Counted from the stretch's first letter, positions 1 to 8,838 are shown. The stretch is DNA of 64,000 nucleotides from Paracoccaceae bacterium (GCA_026989355.1 JALSJM010000002.1:491755-555754), one strand, 5' to 3'. Made by a program: numbers and translations. Notes: generated from the sequence alone by a model not told the origin.

Positions 1-1107
1 GGCGATGTGAACCCGGCGGATTTCACCACGGTTCAGTCGCTTGCCGCACTGCCTGTGCTGCGCAAGTCCGAACTGGTTGCCGCCCAGGCCGAACACCCGC
101 CTTTCGGGGGGTTTACCACCCATGCACCGCAGGCATTCGATCATGTATTCCAAAGCCCTGGTCCGATTTATGAGCCGGGCATGACCAGCCATGACTGGTG
201 GCGCATGGGGCGTTTCCTGCATGCCTGCGGCATAGGGGCAGGCGATATCGTGCACAATTGCTTCGGCTACCACCTGACACCGGCCGGCATGATCTTCGAA
301 AACGGTGCGCGGGCCGTAGGCGCCACGGTGCTGCCCGCCGGCACCGGCCAGACCGAATTGCAGGTGCGTGCCGCCGCCGCTGCCGGCAGCACGGCCTATG
401 CCGGCACGCCGGATTATCTGAAGGTCATTCTCGACAGGGCCGACGGGATGGGCGTTGCGCTGCGGTTCACCCGTGCCGCGGTGGGGGGCGGGGCGCTGTT
501 TCCCTCGCTGAGGCAGGAATACGCCGATCGGGGAATCCTGTGCCTGCAGTCCTACGCCACTGCGGATCTGGGCAATATCGCCTATGAGAGCGCGGCGCAG
601 GAGGGGATGATCGTGGACGAAGGCGTGATCGTCGAGATCGTGCGCCCCGGCACCGGTGATCCGGTTCCCGAGGGTGAGGTGGGTGAAGTGGTGGTAACCA
701 CCCTCAACCCCGATTATCCGCTGATCCGCTTTGCAACGGGTGATCTTTCTGCCGTGCTACCGGGCACAAGCCCATGCGGGCGCACCAACATGCGAATCAA
801 GGGCTGGATGGGCCGGGCAGATCAGACAACAAAGATCAAGGGCATGTTCGTTCGCCCCGAACAGGTGGCCGAACTGGTGGCCCGCCATCCCGAAATCGTC
901 CGGGCCCGGGTGATTGCCGAGCGCGATGGTGAAATGGACGTGATGATCGTACAGATCGAAACCGAGGCCCATGCCGATGCCGACCCGGGCCGTTTCGGCG
1001 AAAGCGTGGTGGCAGTGCTCAAGCTCAAGGGACGGATCGAACTGTTGTCCCCCGGTAGCCTGCCGAATGACGGTAAGGTGATCGAAGACCGGCGCAGCTA
1101 TGAATGA
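1..1107 (+). CDS. Phenylacetate-CoA ligase-like AMP-forming enzyme, 5' end cut by the window edge
   Basis: The reading frame is open from base 1, so the N-terminus lies outside the window; about 368 codons are visible, against roughly 430 in the PaaK family. The segment NPADFTTVQSLAALPVLRKS matches the early part of PaaK-type ligases, and the C-terminal part carries the GRADQTTKIKGMFVRPEQ stretch typical of the mobile domain. Such enzymes activate a carboxylic (often aryl) acid to its CoA thioester with ATP. Odd feature: where the family normally has an S-S-G-T-T-G phosphate-binding loop, this protein reads QSPGPIYEPG, so it belongs to a divergent subgroup and its substrate cannot be inferred. 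It ends just before a bidirectional hairpin terminator. Confidence 0.8.
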   Translation, partial: GDVNPADFTTVQSLAALPVLRKSELVAAQAEHPPFGGFTTHAPQAFDHVFQSPGPIYEPGMTSHDWWRMGRFLHACGIGAGDIVHNCFGYHLTPAGMIFENGARAVGATVLPAGTGQTELQVRAAAAAGSTAYAGTPDYLKVILDRADGMGVALRFTRAAVGGGALFPSLRQEYADRGILCLQSYATADLGNIAYESAAQEGMIVDEGVIVEIVRPGTGDPVPEGEVGEVVVTTLNPDYPLIRFATGDLSAVLPGTSPCGRTNMRIKGWMGRADQTTKIKGMFVRPEQVAELVARHPEIVRARVIAERDGEMDVMIVQIETEAHADADPGRFGESVVAVLKLKGRIELLSPGSLPNDGKVIEDRRSYE

Positions 1108-1142
1108 TCCGTGAAGAGAATGATCCGTGAAGGTGCGACGGA

Positions 1143-1175
1143 AAAGAGCCGCCGGCACGATGCCTGCGGCTCTTT
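1143..1175. terminator. Bidirectional hairpin terminator
   Basis: A perfect 10-bp stem (AAAGAGCCGC at 1143-1152 paired with GCGGCTCTTT at 1166-1175) around a 13-base loop lies between the ligase (+) and rpmJ (-). Both outer edges are T-rich in the outgoing direction, so it can serve both convergent genes. Confidence 0.75.
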
Positions 1176-1200
1176 CGCAATTGTGCTCAACCGAAGGTGA

Positions 1201-1326
1201 TCAGCCCTGACGCGCCTTGAAGCGGCGCTGTGTCTTGTTGATCACGTAAACACGGCCCTTGCGGCGCACCACGCGGCAATCGCGATGGCGGCTCTTCAGC
1301 GAGCGGAGCGAGTTTCTGACCTTCAT
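1201..1326 (-). CDS. rpmJ: 50S ribosomal protein L36
   Basis: A 41-residue, strongly basic protein beginning [11 protein letters not shown] and ending [11 protein letters not shown], matching alphaproteobacterial L36, a small protein of the large ribosomal subunit. It has a single cysteine (residue 17), so it is the cysteine-poor form lacking the four-ligand zinc site of the classical 37-38-residue L36. The frame is open further upstream, but the conserved MKV start and the length decide for this ATG. It lies 51 bases downstream of tRNA-Val on the same strand and may be co-transcribed with it. Confidence 0.95.
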   Translation of the reverse strand: MKVRNSLRSLKSRHRDCRVVRRKGRVYVINKTQRRFKARQG

Positions 1327-1377
1327 CGGCCTTCTCCTCATTTCGCGGCGCGTCGGCGCGCCTCGGGTTGATATCCG

Positions 1378-1452
1378 TGGTGGGCGATACTGGGATCGAA
1401 CCAGTGACCCCTTCGATGTCAACGAAGTGCTCTACCGCTGAGCTAATCGCCC
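1378..1452 (-). tRNA. tRNA-Val (anticodon GAC)
   Basis: On the minus strand the acceptor GGGCGAT pairs with ATCGCCC. The D-arm contains AGCTCAGCGGTAGAGC, the anticodon stem-loop is CTTCG-TTGACAT-CGAAG with anticodon GAC, and the T-arm has GGTTCGATCC. Discriminator A is followed by an encoded CCA (1378-1380). It decodes the valine codon GUC. Confidence 0.97.
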
Positions 1453-1551
1453 GTTTCCACGTGAACAGCCCGGTGCGCGCCTGTCTGACGGGAAATCCGA
1501 ACCAGGGAGCCCAAACAAACAGGACGCGGCCGGACCGCGTCACTCAAGGGC

Positions 1552-1580
1552 TCTATAAAAGGAGTCGGACGGCTGTTCAA
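1552..1580 (-). promoter_or_regulatory. Sigma-70-type promoter for tRNA-Val (and perhaps rpmJ)
   Basis: On the minus strand TTGAAC (-35, bases 1575-1580) is followed after exactly 17 bases by TATAGA (-10, bases 1552-1557). The predicted transcription start is near 1545, about 90 bases before the mature tRNA 5' end. The leader contains a GC-rich inverted repeat (GACGCGG...CCGCGTC, about 1523-1541). Confidence 0.6.
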
Positions 1581-1681
1581 GGGGCAATCGCGGCTTGCCG
1601 ATCCCTTTGCACAGAGGTGCATATTCGGACTTTTTGCCGATGCCGATGACAGGTTATACTGCGCCGATGGAAGGAGCCGGG

Positions 1682-2542
1682 ATGAGCACAGAGCCCTATG
1701 AATTGCGGCTGCCGCCAAAGCAGGCGGGGAGCGTGGTGTTCGCATCTCCTCATAGCGGGCGCAAGTATCCGGAAACGTTTCTCAGGCAGACGGTGCTGGG
1801 TGAACAGGCGATCCGTTCGTCCGAAGACGCGTTCGTTGATCTCCTGTTTGCCGATGCCCCCGATCTTGGTGCCCCGCTTCTTCAGGCAAATGCGCCGCGC
1901 GCCTATATCGACATGAACCGGGGGCGGGACGAACTGGATCCGGCTCTGATTGCCGGTACGCGCAGAGGGGTGCAGAATCCGCGCGTTGCATCAGGACTGG
2001 GGGTGGTGCCGCGGGTGGTGGCGGGCGGTCGGGCGATCTATCGCGGCCGGATTCCCCTGGCCGAGGCCGAAAGGCGCATCCGATCGGAATGGATTCCTTA
2101 TCACCGCACTCTGGAAAAGCTTCTGAGAGATACGCACGCAACCTTTGGCGAAGCGATTCTGCTCGATTGTCATTCGATGCCGAGCGAAGCAATCGGCTCC
2201 ATCGGCGTGAAAGGCGGGCGTTATCCCGACATCGTGCTGGGCGACAGATACGGATCGGCCGCTCGGCAGGATATCGTCGATCGCATTGCGGCCGTCTTTT
2301 CCGATGCCGGTTTCAGGGTGGTGCGCAACACGCCCTTTGCAGGCGCCTTCACGGCCGAGCGCTACGGGCGCCCTTCCCGCAATCAGCACGTGGTGCAGAT
2401 CGAAATCAATCGCGGGCTTTACATGGATGAGGCACGGATTGTTCCGGCTGACGGTTTCGATGCATTGCGGACCCGTTTGCGGGGTGTCATCGCGCAGTTG
2501 ATAAGGATCGGCCTTGGTGGCAGGCGGCTGGCGGCGGAATAG
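1682..2542 (+). CDS. N-formylglutamate amidohydrolase family protein (first of two)
   Basis: A 286-residue protein of the FGase family, which hydrolyses N-formyl-glutamate (last step of one histidine degradation route) or related N-acyl amino acids. Visible family motifs are FASPHSGRKYP near the N-terminus, YIDMNRGRDELDP in the middle and LLDCHSMPS in the second half; the histidines and aspartates in these are the usual metal ligands. The frame is open 29 codons further upstream, but AAGGAG at 1671-1676, five bases before ATG 1682, decides this start. No histidine-utilisation (hut) genes lie next to it, so the true substrate is uncertain. A second, distinct family member is at 49855-50598. 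Confidence 0.85.
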   Translation: MSTEPYELRLPPKQAGSVVFASPHSGRKYPETFLRQTVLGEQAIRSSEDAFVDLLFADAPDLGAPLLQANAPRAYIDMNRGRDELDPALIAGTRRGVQNPRVASGLGVVPRVVAGGRAIYRGRIPLAEAERRIRSEWIPYHRTLEKLLRDTHATFGEAILLDCHSMPSEAIGSIGVKGGRYPDIVLGDRYGSAARQDIVDRIAAVFSDAGFRVVRNTPFAGAFTAERYGRPSRNQHVVQIEINRGLYMDEARIVPADGFDALRTRLRGVIAQLIRIGLGGRRLAAE

Positions 2543-2578
2543 GGCCGATGATACGCTTTTCCCGGCGTGGCAGCTGGC

Positions 2579-2977
2579 TCAGGCGCGCGTGGTGCCCTGA
2601 TCCTTGCGCAGTTCTCTGTGCCATCGTGTCATGGCCATCGTCAAGCGGCTGGAACTGAGCGCAAAGGTGCTTCCGAGGAATGCATCTGCCTGTTCGCGCT
2701 CGCCCCTTGCGACAAGCTCAAGAACGTTTCCGGCAGCTTCGTGAAATTCACGATGCAGACGTGCAACCCGCCTGTATGATTCGCTTTCGCGGATCTGTGG
2801 GGCAATTGTCGGGCCGTTCAGCCACTTGCCGAACGGGCAGCAATCATCACGGTGTGCAATCGCCGGATCGATCATGCTCCGGCCCGTTTCTATGGCGGCA
2901 CGCAGTTTCCGTTTCCATACGCCATGTGCGGCCAGTGCATTGCGCAATTCACGTTCCATGCTTTCGGCATTCATCAC
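2579..2977 (-). CDS. Stand-alone CZB (chemoreceptor zinc-binding) domain protein
   Basis: A 132-residue, mostly helical protein consisting of little more than a CZB domain. Expected zinc ligands are visible: His18 (AAHGVW), Cys46/Cys47 in DDCCPFGKWLNG, and His75 and His79 in LHREFH. CZB domains sense zinc or oxidants such as HOCl in chemoreceptors and in diguanylate cyclases. Here there is no attached signalling output and no transmembrane segment, so it must act through a partner or as a soluble sensor. It lies just downstream of dinB on the same strand with a 77-base gap. The start is one of two adjacent ATG codons preceded by AAGGGTG. Confidence 0.8.
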   Translation of the reverse strand: MMNAESMERELRNALAAHGVWKRKLRAAIETGRSMIDPAIAHRDDCCPFGKWLNGPTIAPQIRESESYRRVARLHREFHEAAGNVLELVARGEREQADAFLGSTFALSSSRLTMAMTRWHRELRKDQGTTRA

Positions 2978-3054
2978 TGCACCCTTCGTATTTGATGTGG
3001 TGCAGGTTAATGATTGCCGTTTAACGTGATCTTAATCGGCACGACGGGAAAGCC

Positions 3055-4308
3055 TTATCGCAACGAGCGCCCCTTGCGGATGGCATCCTGGCCGTATCTG
3101 GCCCTGATGCGATCGGTTGCCAGCTCGGCACCGGCACGTTTGACGGCTTGAGGATCCAGAAGATCGGCGCCGGAATGGGCGTATTCTCCCGGACAGAGGC
3201 CGCCGATCCCCACACCTATCAGCCGCCACGGGCCCGTATCGTTGACCAGGGCAAGAAGCTTGTTCGAGATTCGGTAGATGCGATCCGCCAGTTGGGTGGG
3301 ATACGGAAGCGAAAGGCGCCGTGTCAGTTGCCGGTGGTCTGCGCGCTTGAGTTTCAGGGTTATCACCCGCCCGGCAAGCCCCTTTGCCTTGGCGCGGTCG
3401 GCCACCTGCTCGGCAAGGCGCCACAGGTGGCCGTCCAGCAGCTCCGGATCGCTTATGTCTTCTTCGAACGTCGTTTCCTTCGAGATGCTCTTTACCGGGG
3501 CATGCGGTGAAACGCGCCGGTCATCCTGCCCCCGGGCGAGGTGCCACAGTCGTTCGCCCATGTTGCCGAACCGCGCGGCCAGATCCTGCTTTTCCCATTG
3601 CAGAAGATCGCTGAACCTGCGGATTCCGGCGGCTTCAAGCGCCTGCCGGGTGGTTGCACCGACGCCCCATATCATGCTCACCGGCCTGTCGTGCAGGAAG
3701 CTGGCCGTTTCGGCCTTGCCGATTACCGCGAAACCGCGCGGCTTGTCGAGATCCGAGGCCAGTTTCGCCAGAAACTTGTTGTGTGACAGCCCGATCGATC
3801 CGGTCAGGCCCAGTTCGGTTTCCATCTGTTTCACCAGCCGGGCCAGCATCATGGCGGGCGGGGCGCCATGAAGTTTCGCGGTGCCGGAAAGATCCATGAA
3901 GGCTTCGTCCAGCGAAAGCGGTTCCACATCGGGGGTGAGCTTGCTCATCATGTCGCGGATGGCGCGCGAGGCTTTGGCATAGGCCTCGCCCCGCGGACGC
4001 AGGACAACCGCGTTCGGGCACAGTTTCAGCGCCTGGAACATCGGCATGGCCGAGCGAACTCCGGCTATACGCGCGATATAGCAAGCGGTGGATACCACCC
4101 CCCTTCGGCCGCCGCCGATGATGACGGGCTTGTTGCGCAATTCGGGATTGTCGCGCTTTTCGACGCTTGCATAGAAGGCATCGCAATCCATATGCGCGAT
4201 GGTCAGGTCGAAAAGTTCTGGATGTGAAATCACCCGCACGCCAAGGCATTCCGGGCAACGCGAACCGGCTTCGAAGGTGGCAAGGCAATCACGGCAGAGG
4301 GCTGGCAT
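3055..4308 (-). CDS. dinB: DNA polymerase IV with an N-terminal zinc-ribbon-like extension
   Basis: A Y-family translesion polymerase of 417 residues. The palm motif IAHMDCDAFYASVEKRD begins near residue 37, followed by YIARIAGVRSAMP and the second acidic motif EPLSLDEAFMDLSGT; helix-hairpin-helix (IWGVGATTRQALEAAGI) and little-finger regions follow. It copies past damaged bases and is commonly damage-inducible, but I saw no GTTC-N7-GTTC LexA box upstream. Odd feature: the first 25 residues contain two CxxC pairs (Cys5, Cys8, Cys18, Cys21) resembling a zinc ribbon absent from E. coli DinB. The C-terminus ends QDAIRKGRSLR. Confidence 0.93.
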   Translation of the reverse strand: MPALCRDCLATFEAGSRCPECLGVRVISHPELFDLTIAHMDCDAFYASVEKRDNPELRNKPVIIGGGRRGVVSTACYIARIAGVRSAMPMFQALKLCPNAVVLRPRGEAYAKASRAIRDMMSKLTPDVEPLSLDEAFMDLSGTAKLHGAPPAMMLARLVKQMETELGLTGSIGLSHNKFLAKLASDLDKPRGFAVIGKAETASFLHDRPVSMIWGVGATTRQALEAAGIRRFSDLLQWEKQDLAARFGNMGERLWHLARGQDDRRVSPHAPVKSISKETTFEEDISDPELLDGHLWRLAEQVADRAKAKGLAGRVITLKLKRADHRQLTRRLSLPYPTQLADRIYRISNKLLALVNDTGPWRLIGVGIGGLCPGEYAHSGADLLDPQAVKRAGAELATDRIRARYGQDAIRKGRSLR

Positions 4309-4652
4309 TCGGGTGTCCGCTCACATGCGTGTTGCCTGTGGCATATCAATTTCATGGGCAAAGAGCACGAAGAAAGCGGGGCATCTTGTGATTTTACGGT
4401 GGCCTTCCGGTTGTGAAATGACAGGCTTCGCGCATGTTCCGTGCATGACACGGGTGATACGTTTTCACAACATCCGGAATTCAGATCCGCCCGGGCATGA
4501 AAACATGTAGCCGGGTACATGCAAACGGAAGGATGCTCCAACGGACCGGAAAGGCATGATTTTTATGGGATGAGGGGGAAATTTCGGCATTGATTCCCCA
4601 TTTGCCATGAATGCGGGCACCCCATATGAATGACTTCAGGAGGATCAATGCA
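4309..4652. other. Gene-free intergenic stretch between dinB and the SPFH gene
   Basis: About 340 bases between divergently transcribed dinB and the SPFH gene. I see no convincing reading frame, hairpin terminator or textbook promoter; it presumably holds both promoters. AGGAGG at 4638-4643 is the ribosome binding site of the SPFH gene. Confidence 0.5.
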
Positions 4653-5546
4653 ATGAGCGATTTCAGTTTCGATCAGTTTTTTGGCAGCAATCTCGTATGG
4701 CTTCTGCTGGCGGGGTTGATCATTCTTGTCGTGATGGCCGGGGTGCGGATCGTGCCGCAGTCGGAAAAGCATGTGGTCGAGCGTTTCGGGCGTCTGCGGG
4801 CGGTGCTGGGGCCGGGGATCAACTTCATCGTGCCTTTCCTGGACCGCGTACGCCACAGGGTTTCTATTCTTGAACGTCAGCTGCCGACTCACAAGCAGGA
4901 CGCCATCACCGCCGACAATGTTCTGGTGCAGGTTGAAACCAGTGTATTCTATCGTATTCTGGAGCCTGAAAAAACCGTTTATCGCATCCGCGATGTGGAT
5001 GACGCGATCGCCACCACCGTGGCCGGGATCGTGCGCGCCGGAATCGGCGAGATGGAGCTTGATGAGGTGCAGTCGCACCGTCAGCAGCTGATCGCCAAGG
5101 TCAAGGAGCAGGTGGCCAACGCTGTCGATGACTGGGGGATCGAAGTAACGCGCGCCGAAATACTGGATGTCAATCTTGATGAAGCCACGCGCGAGGCGAT
5201 GCTGCAGCAACTCAACGCCGAGCGCGCGCGCCGTGCCCAGGTGACCGAGGCCGAAGGTCAGAAGCGGGCGGTGGAACTGAATGCCGATGCCGAGCTTTAC
5301 GCTGCAGAACAGAATGCCAAGGCGCGCCGAATTTCGGCAGATGCCGAAGCCTATGCCACGGAAGTCGTGGCCAAGGCGATCCGTGAAAACGGCATCGAGG
5401 CGGCACAGTATCAGGTGGCGCTGAAACAGGTCGAGGCGCTGACGGTTGTCGGCAAGGGCGAAGGCAAGCAGACGATCATTCTGCCATCCAGTGCCATTGA
5501 TGCCTTCGGAGAAGCATTCAATCTGTTGAAAGGGAAGCCGAAATGA
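4653..5546 (+). CDS. SPFH/Band 7 membrane protein (stomatin/QmcA-like)
   Basis: A 297-residue protein with one N-terminal membrane helix (about residues 11-30, SNLVWLLLAGLIILVVMAGV), a Band 7 domain (VPQSEKHVVERFGR onward) and a C-terminal coiled-coil rich in A/E/K with repeated DAEAYA-type motifs. SPFH proteins build oligomeric scaffolds in membrane microdomains and often work with proteases. AGGAGG at 4638-4643, nine bases upstream, decides the ATG at 4653 over an upstream in-frame ATG. Its stop overlaps the start of the NfeD-like gene (ATGA), the classical stomatin/NfeD pairing. Confidence 0.9.
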   Translation: MSDFSFDQFFGSNLVWLLLAGLIILVVMAGVRIVPQSEKHVVERFGRLRAVLGPGINFIVPFLDRVRHRVSILERQLPTHKQDAITADNVLVQVETSVFYRILEPEKTVYRIRDVDDAIATTVAGIVRAGIGEMELDEVQSHRQQLIAKVKEQVANAVDDWGIEVTRAEILDVNLDEATREAMLQQLNAERARRAQVTEAEGQKRAVELNADAELYAAEQNAKARRISADAEAYATEVVAKAIRENGIEAAQYQVALKQVEALTVVGKGEGKQTIILPSSAIDAFGEAFNLLKGKPK

Positions 5547-5833
5547 TCCTGTGGGCCTCGTGGTGGGCATGGGTGGCGGCGGCGCTGGTGCTGGCCATTC
5601 TTGAAATCTTCGCTCCGTTCTTCGTGCTTCTGGGGTTTGCAATCGGCGCGGTGTTCACCGGGGTGCTGGTCTGGTTCGGCGTGGTCGGCCCCGAGGGGGC
5701 GATTGCCAGCTTTCCGGTTACGCTGGTGATGTTTGCCATCCTGTCTCTGGTGGCGTGGTTCGTTCTGCACAGGCTGTTTCCGAAATCCCGTGGCCATGTG
5801 AAGATCTGGGAACGCGACATCAACGAGGATTGA
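5543..5833 (+). CDS. Short NfeD-family membrane protein
   Basis: A 96-residue protein with two to three hydrophobic segments (WWAWVAAALVLAILEIF, FFVLLGFAIGAVFTGVLVWF, PVTLVMFAILSLVAWFV) and a short charged tail ending KIWERDINED. It overlaps the SPFH gene by four bases, the arrangement seen for qmcA-ybbK and other stomatin/NfeD pairs, and probably partners that scaffold in the inner membrane. It is short for the family: most of the C-terminal OB-fold domain (present in about 150-residue NfeD1b proteins) is missing. Confidence 0.8.
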   Translation: MILWASWWAWVAAALVLAILEIFAPFFVLLGFAIGAVFTGVLVWFGVVGPEGAIASFPVTLVMFAILSLVAWFVLHRLFPKSRGHVKIWERDINED

Positions 5834-5859
5834 GCCGGATACCTGGCGCGTTCAGGCGC

Positions 5860-6393
5860 TCAGACATCCGGGAGCTTCCGGTTTTCCGCGGTCGGGGTCG
5901 TATTGTCTTTTTCGGATTTGAAGGGGGCCATGCCTTGGCGGGCCAGTTCGTCGGCGCGTTCGTTCTGCGGGTGGCCGGCATGTCCTTTTACCCATTCCCA
6001 GGTGACATCGTGGCGCGCACAGGCTTCGTCCAGGCGGCGCCACAGATCTTCGTTTCTGACGGGTTTCCGGTCTGAGGTGCGCCAACCGTTCCGCTTCCAG
6101 CCATGCAGCCAGACGGTGATGCCGTTCTTCACATAGGCACTGTCGGTGACGATGGTGATGGCGGTCGGCCGTTCAAGCGCTTCGAGCGCATGAATCGCGG
6201 CCAGAAGTTCCATGCGGTTGTTTGTGGTATCGGCCGCACCGCCGCAAAGTGTGCGCTCCTTCAGCGGTTTTCCGGCCGCATCACAGGCGACCAGAAGTAC
6301 CCCCCAGCCGCCGGGGCCGGGATTTCCGGAACAGGCACCGTCTGTATAGGCAAACAGGCGAATCGTTGGGTGTTCCGTCTGATCGGTGCTCAT
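5860..6393 (-). CDS. rnhA: Ribonuclease HI
   Basis: A 177-residue RNase H that cuts the RNA strand of RNA/DNA hybrids. Catalytic acidic residues sit in the expected motifs: [16 protein letters not shown] (first Asp), [10 protein letters not shown] (Glu), [11 protein letters not shown] (Asp) and [12 protein letters not shown] (last Asp); the substrate-binding [10 protein letters not shown] segment is present. A C-terminal tail of about 25 residues extends past the E. coli length. The ATG overlaps the ispH stop by four bases (ATGA), so rnhA follows ispH in one transcript. Confidence 0.95.
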   Translation of the reverse strand: MSTDQTEHPTIRLFAYTDGACSGNPGPGGWGVLLVACDAAGKPLKERTLCGGAADTTNNRMELLAAIHALEALERPTAITIVTDSAYVKNGITVWLHGWKRNGWRTSDRKPVRNEDLWRRLDEACARHDVTWEWVKGHAGHPQNERADELARQGMAPFKSEKDNTTPTAENRKLPDV

Positions 6394-7349
6394 GCCCGTT
6401 CCTTTTCGCGCAACACCCGCGGCACCTTGAATTCGACATTCTCGCGGGCGGTTTCCACCTGCTCTACCGTCACATCATGGCGTGCGCGGAAAGCCTCGAT
6501 CACTTCGTTCACCAGTTCCTCGGGGGCCGAGGCACCGGCTGTAAGGCCGAGGCTTGCAATCCCCGCAAGGGCGCGCCAGTTGATATCGGCGGCGCGCTGC
6601 ACCAGTTCGACATGCCGGCAGCCGGCAGCGCGTGCGACTTCGACAAGACGTTTCGAATTGGAAGAGTTGGGCGATCCGATCACCAGAATGGCATCGGCCT
6701 TCGGGGCGATTTCCTTCACTGCCTGCTGGCGGTTCGTGGTGGCATAGCATATGTCTTCCTTGTGGGGGCCGATGATTGCCGGGAACCGAGCCTTCAGTGC
6801 AGCAACGATATCGGCCGTGTCGTCAACCGAAAGCGTGGTCTGAGTGATGTAGGCCAGCTTTTCGGGATCGCGGACAGCAAGGCCGGCCACGTTTTCGACG
6901 GTTTCCACCAGAAGCACCTCGCCCGGTGGAAGCTGCCCCATGGTGCCTTCGGTTTCGGGATGCCCGGCATGGCCGATCATGACCATCTGAAGGCCGTTCT
7001 GGTGGTGGCGCTCGGCTTCGATATGCACCTTCGACACCAGCGGGCAGGTTGCATCCACATAGATCATGTTACGCGCCCGCGCAGCGGCTGGCACCGATTT
7101 CGGCACGCCATGGGCCGAAAAGATCACCGGCCGGTCATCGGGGCATTCGTCAAGTTCGTCCACGAATACAGCGCCTTTGGCGCGGAGCCCGTCCACCACA
7201 TATCTGTTGTGTACGATCTCGTGGCGCACATAGACAGGCGCCCCCCATTTTTCGAGCGCCTGTTCGACAATGCGGATCGCACGCACCACGCCGGCGCAGA
7301 AACCACGTGGCGCCGCAAGATACAGGGTGAGTGCGGGGAGGTTCTGCAT
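6390..7349 (-). CDS. ispH: 4-hydroxy-3-methylbut-2-enyl diphosphate reductase
   Basis: Last enzyme of the MEP isoprenoid pathway: it reduces HMBPP to IPP and DMAPP using a [4Fe-4S] cluster. The three conserved cysteines are visible in PRGFCAGV (Cys18), [10 protein letters not shown] and [12 protein letters not shown], with the [11 protein letters not shown] motif binding the diphosphate. The protein has 319 residues from this start. The frame opens 25 codons earlier, but AGGAAAA lies just before ATG 7349 and family members begin near here. It overlaps rnhA downstream by four bases. Confidence 0.95.
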   Translation of the reverse strand: MQNLPALTLYLAAPRGFCAGVVRAIRIVEQALEKWGAPVYVRHEIVHNRYVVDGLRAKGAVFVDELDECPDDRPVIFSAHGVPKSVPAAARARNMIYVDATCPLVSKVHIEAERHHQNGLQMVMIGHAGHPETEGTMGQLPPGEVLLVETVENVAGLAVRDPEKLAYITQTTLSVDDTADIVAALKARFPAIIGPHKEDICYATTNRQQAVKEIAPKADAILVIGSPNSSNSKRLVEVARAAGCRHVELVQRAADINWRALAGIASLGLTAGASAPEELVNEVIEAFRARHDVTVEQVETARENVEFKVPRVLREKERA

Positions 7350-7460
7350 CGGTTTTCCTGCTGTCTGTTCGTTTTCCGATAGTATGGTGCAGACAGAATC
7401 CGGTCCACCCCCGTTACCACACATGCGGATCGTGCGACGTTTCCGTGCCGGAGTGGTGCG

Positions 7461-8036
7461 CTATTCCTCGCCGGCCACCTGCAGGTTTTCTGCTGCCGGG
7501 GCAGGTTCGCGCGGCGGGCGGCCGATCACGTCCTTGAGGTCTGCAAGGTCGATGAAATTGTCGGCCTGACGGCGCAGTTCATCGGCGATCATCGGCGGTT
7601 GCGAACGGATCGTGGATACCACCGAAACCCGCACTCCCTTGCGTTGCAGGCTTTCGACCAGCGGGCGGAAATCGCCATCTCCCGAGAACAGAACGATGTG
7701 ATCCACATGCGGGGCAAGCTCCATGGCATCGATGCAAAGCTCGATATCCATGTTGCCCTTCACCTTCCGCCGGCCCGTCGAATCGGTGTATTCCTTGGCT
7801 GTCTTGGTGACCATGGTGAAGCCGTTGTAATGCAGCCAGTCCACCAGAGGGCGAATCGGGGAATAGTCGTCATTCTCGAGGAGTGCGGTGTAGTAAAAGG
7901 CCCGCAGCAACTTGCCGCGCCGGATGAATTCCTGGCGCAGAAGCTTGTAATCGATATCAAATCCCAGAGCCTTCGCCGAAGCATAGAGATTCGAGCCATC
8001 GATGAACAGCGCGAGCCGTTCGTCTCTGTAGAACAT
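7461..8036 (-). CDS. NYN-domain (LabA-like/DUF88) putative ribonuclease
   Basis: A 191-residue PIN-like NYN-domain protein. Acidic motifs expected to bind metal are visible: LALFIDGSNLYASAK at the N-terminus, GNMDIELCIDAMELA in the middle and VLFSGDGDFRPLVESL further on. Family members are thought to act as RNases; the cyanobacterial LabA links to gene-expression control. The frame is open upstream, but GGAAGGAAG before ATG 8036 marks the start. It is transcribed away from folK, with which it shares a 105-base intergenic region. The actual substrate is unknown. Confidence 0.85.
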   Translation of the reverse strand: MFYRDERLALFIDGSNLYASAKALGFDIDYKLLRQEFIRRGKLLRAFYYTALLENDDYSPIRPLVDWLHYNGFTMVTKTAKEYTDSTGRRKVKGNMDIELCIDAMELAPHVDHIVLFSGDGDFRPLVESLQRKGVRVSVVSTIRSQPPMIADELRRQADNFIDLADLKDVIGRPPREPAPAAENLQVAGEE

Positions 8037-8141
8037 GTATCTTCCTTCCGGTATGCTGCCCTGCCGCTGTTGCCGTGAGTGCGAGTGGAAAGTAGGGTAC
8101 GAAAAAATGACAGGACACTGCTTGCGTGAATTACGTAAATT

Positions 8142-8753
8142 ATGGAGCGTCTGCAACCCTTGACCTGTCATGTTTGTAACAATTCACAACCACAGGGGCT
8201 GATCGGACTGGGGGCCAATCTGCAGTCGCAATCAGGTTCTCCGGCGGAAACCCTGCATGCGGCCCTTGAGGCGCTGAACGATGGAAACATTTCGGTTCAG
8301 GCTGTTAGCCGGTTCCGTGTGACGCAAGCCTTTCCACCTGACAGCGGGCCCGATTATGTGAACGCGGCCGCAGTGTTGACCACACGGCTTTCCGCGCAGG
8401 ACGTTTTGTCACGTCTGCACGAGATCGAGGCGCAGTTCGGCCGGCGCAGGGCAGGGCGGTGGGAGAGCCGCATTCTTGATCTCGATCTGCTGGCCCTTGG
8501 CGATGCCGTGCTGCCCGACAGGGCGGAATTTATGCGTTGGCATGATCTGGCGCCGCAGTCGCAGATGTCGGTTGCACCTGATACCCTGATCCTGCCACAT
8601 CCGCGCCTGCACGAGCGGGCCTTCGTTCTGGTGCCACTGCATGACATCGCTCCCGGCTGGTGCCATCCGGTGCTGGGGCAGACGGTTGCCGAAATGCTGG
8701 CGGCATTGCCCGAATCTGTCCGCCGTTCGGTCAGGTTTGCCGAAAGGGGCTGA
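8142..8753 (+). CDS. folK: 2-amino-4-hydroxy-6-hydroxymethyldihydropteridine pyrophosphokinase
   Basis: HPPK of folate synthesis: transfers pyrophosphate from ATP to 6-hydroxymethyl-dihydropterin. Visible motifs are GLIGLGANLQS at the start of the core, PDYVNAAAVLTT, and the ATP/Mg-binding signature GRWESRILDLDLLALGD. With 203 residues it is longer than the E. coli enzyme (about 160) because of a roughly 17-residue N-terminal lead and a longer middle. The ATG at 8142 is the only ATG before the conserved core; the ribosome binding site is weak, so the start is less sure than the identity. rpoZ follows after about 85 bases. Confidence 0.92.
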   Translation: MERLQPLTCHVCNNSQPQGLIGLGANLQSQSGSPAETLHAALEALNDGNISVQAVSRFRVTQAFPPDSGPDYVNAAAVLTTRLSAQDVLSRLHEIEAQFGRRRAGRWESRILDLDLLALGDAVLPDRAEFMRWHDLAPQSQMSVAPDTLILPHPRLHERAFVLVPLHDIAPGWCHPVLGQTVAEMLAALPESVRRSVRFAERG

Positions 8754-8838
8754 CTTCTTTCGAAACAACGCTTGTCAACTGTTGGGGAAACACCTAAATA
8801 AGGTTCCTCTGGCCATATTTTGCTGAATGGAGTCGCTC

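Noticed and set aside
4309..4460. LexA box upstream of dinB
   Set aside because: I looked for GTTC-N7-GTTC on both strands and found only single GTTC words without a correctly spaced partner.
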